5,435 nucleotides of DNA from an uncultured Eggerthellaceae bacterium. Its GTDB lineage: Bacteria > Actinomycetota > Coriobacteriia > Coriobacteriales > Eggerthellaceae. This document shows positions 5,421 to 5,435 of this stretch, one piece after another. The stretch's first letter is position 1; each line of letters begins with the position of its first letter. The stretch spans positions 1 through 5,435 of the forward strand of contig CABVEH010000095.1 of NCBI GenBank assembly GCA_902497215.1, given 5' to 3'. Position numbers and translations under genes: made by a program. The notes beneath the pieces are model-generated. The model had not been told where the DNA came from, did not search any database, and saw only the letters and a program-made list of their open reading frames with translations.

Positions 5421-5435
5421 ACAAAACATCAGAGG

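Noticed and set aside
5142..5429. Minus-strand 95-codon frame ending in PPTGIEPVFQP
   Set aside because: Its end is the antisense translation of tRNA-Glu, a known artefact. The rest is basic, crosses the perfect hairpins and lacks a ribosome binding site; the overlapping 66-codon frame is no better.
5160..5435. Integrated element at the tRNA-Glu 3' end
   Set aside because: No second copy of the tRNA 3' end and no integrase gene is visible inside the window, so an attachment site cannot be claimed.
1..5435. CRISPR arrays, transposases, toxin-antitoxin or defence genes
   Set aside because: I saw no regularly spaced direct repeats and no such proteins on either strand.

Overview
The window is GC-rich, tightly packed bacterial chromosome. 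Codon choice, gene content and protein features suggest an anaerobic actinobacterium, most likely of the Coriobacteriia (Eggerthellaceae-like). That placement is inference from general resemblance; no database search was possible. Five protein-coding genes lie on the minus strand, and two divergently transcribed tRNA genes sit near the right end.

Following minus-strand transcription from right to left: tRNA-Arg(CCG) at 4895-4970 is followed after 32 bases by a TRAM-domain, TrmA/RlmD-type RNA m5U methyltransferase (3537-4862). A strong sigma70-like promoter overlapping the 3' end of that gene (3523-3551) starts a three-gene unit: a cyclophilin peptidyl-prolyl isomerase (2949-3473), a TPR protein with one membrane anchor (1524-2879), and nucleoside diphosphate kinase ndk (1104-1508). 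A hairpin terminator at 1022-1067 closes the unit. Directly beyond it begins a dicluster 4Fe-4S redox protein of the sulfhydrogenase-beta/AsrA type (1-1009), which runs off the left edge and carries an apparent frameshift at 205-211.

At the right, tRNA-Glu(TTC) at 5108-5182 is read on the plus strand. The 137-base gap between the two tRNAs holds overlapping divergent promoter elements and a perfect hairpin. Downstream of tRNA-Glu, about 250 bases contain no convincing gene but hold three perfect inverted repeats.

Most genes here are housekeeping: RNA modification, protein folding, nucleotide balance and tRNA supply. I see no phage, transposon, CRISPR or defence system. The points worth a second look are the frameshift in the Fe-S protein, the loss of three of four Fe-S cysteines in the RNA methyltransferase, the interlocked tRNA promoters, the tRNA-to-methyltransferase junction without a clear ribosome binding site, and the hairpin-rich segment after tRNA-Glu.
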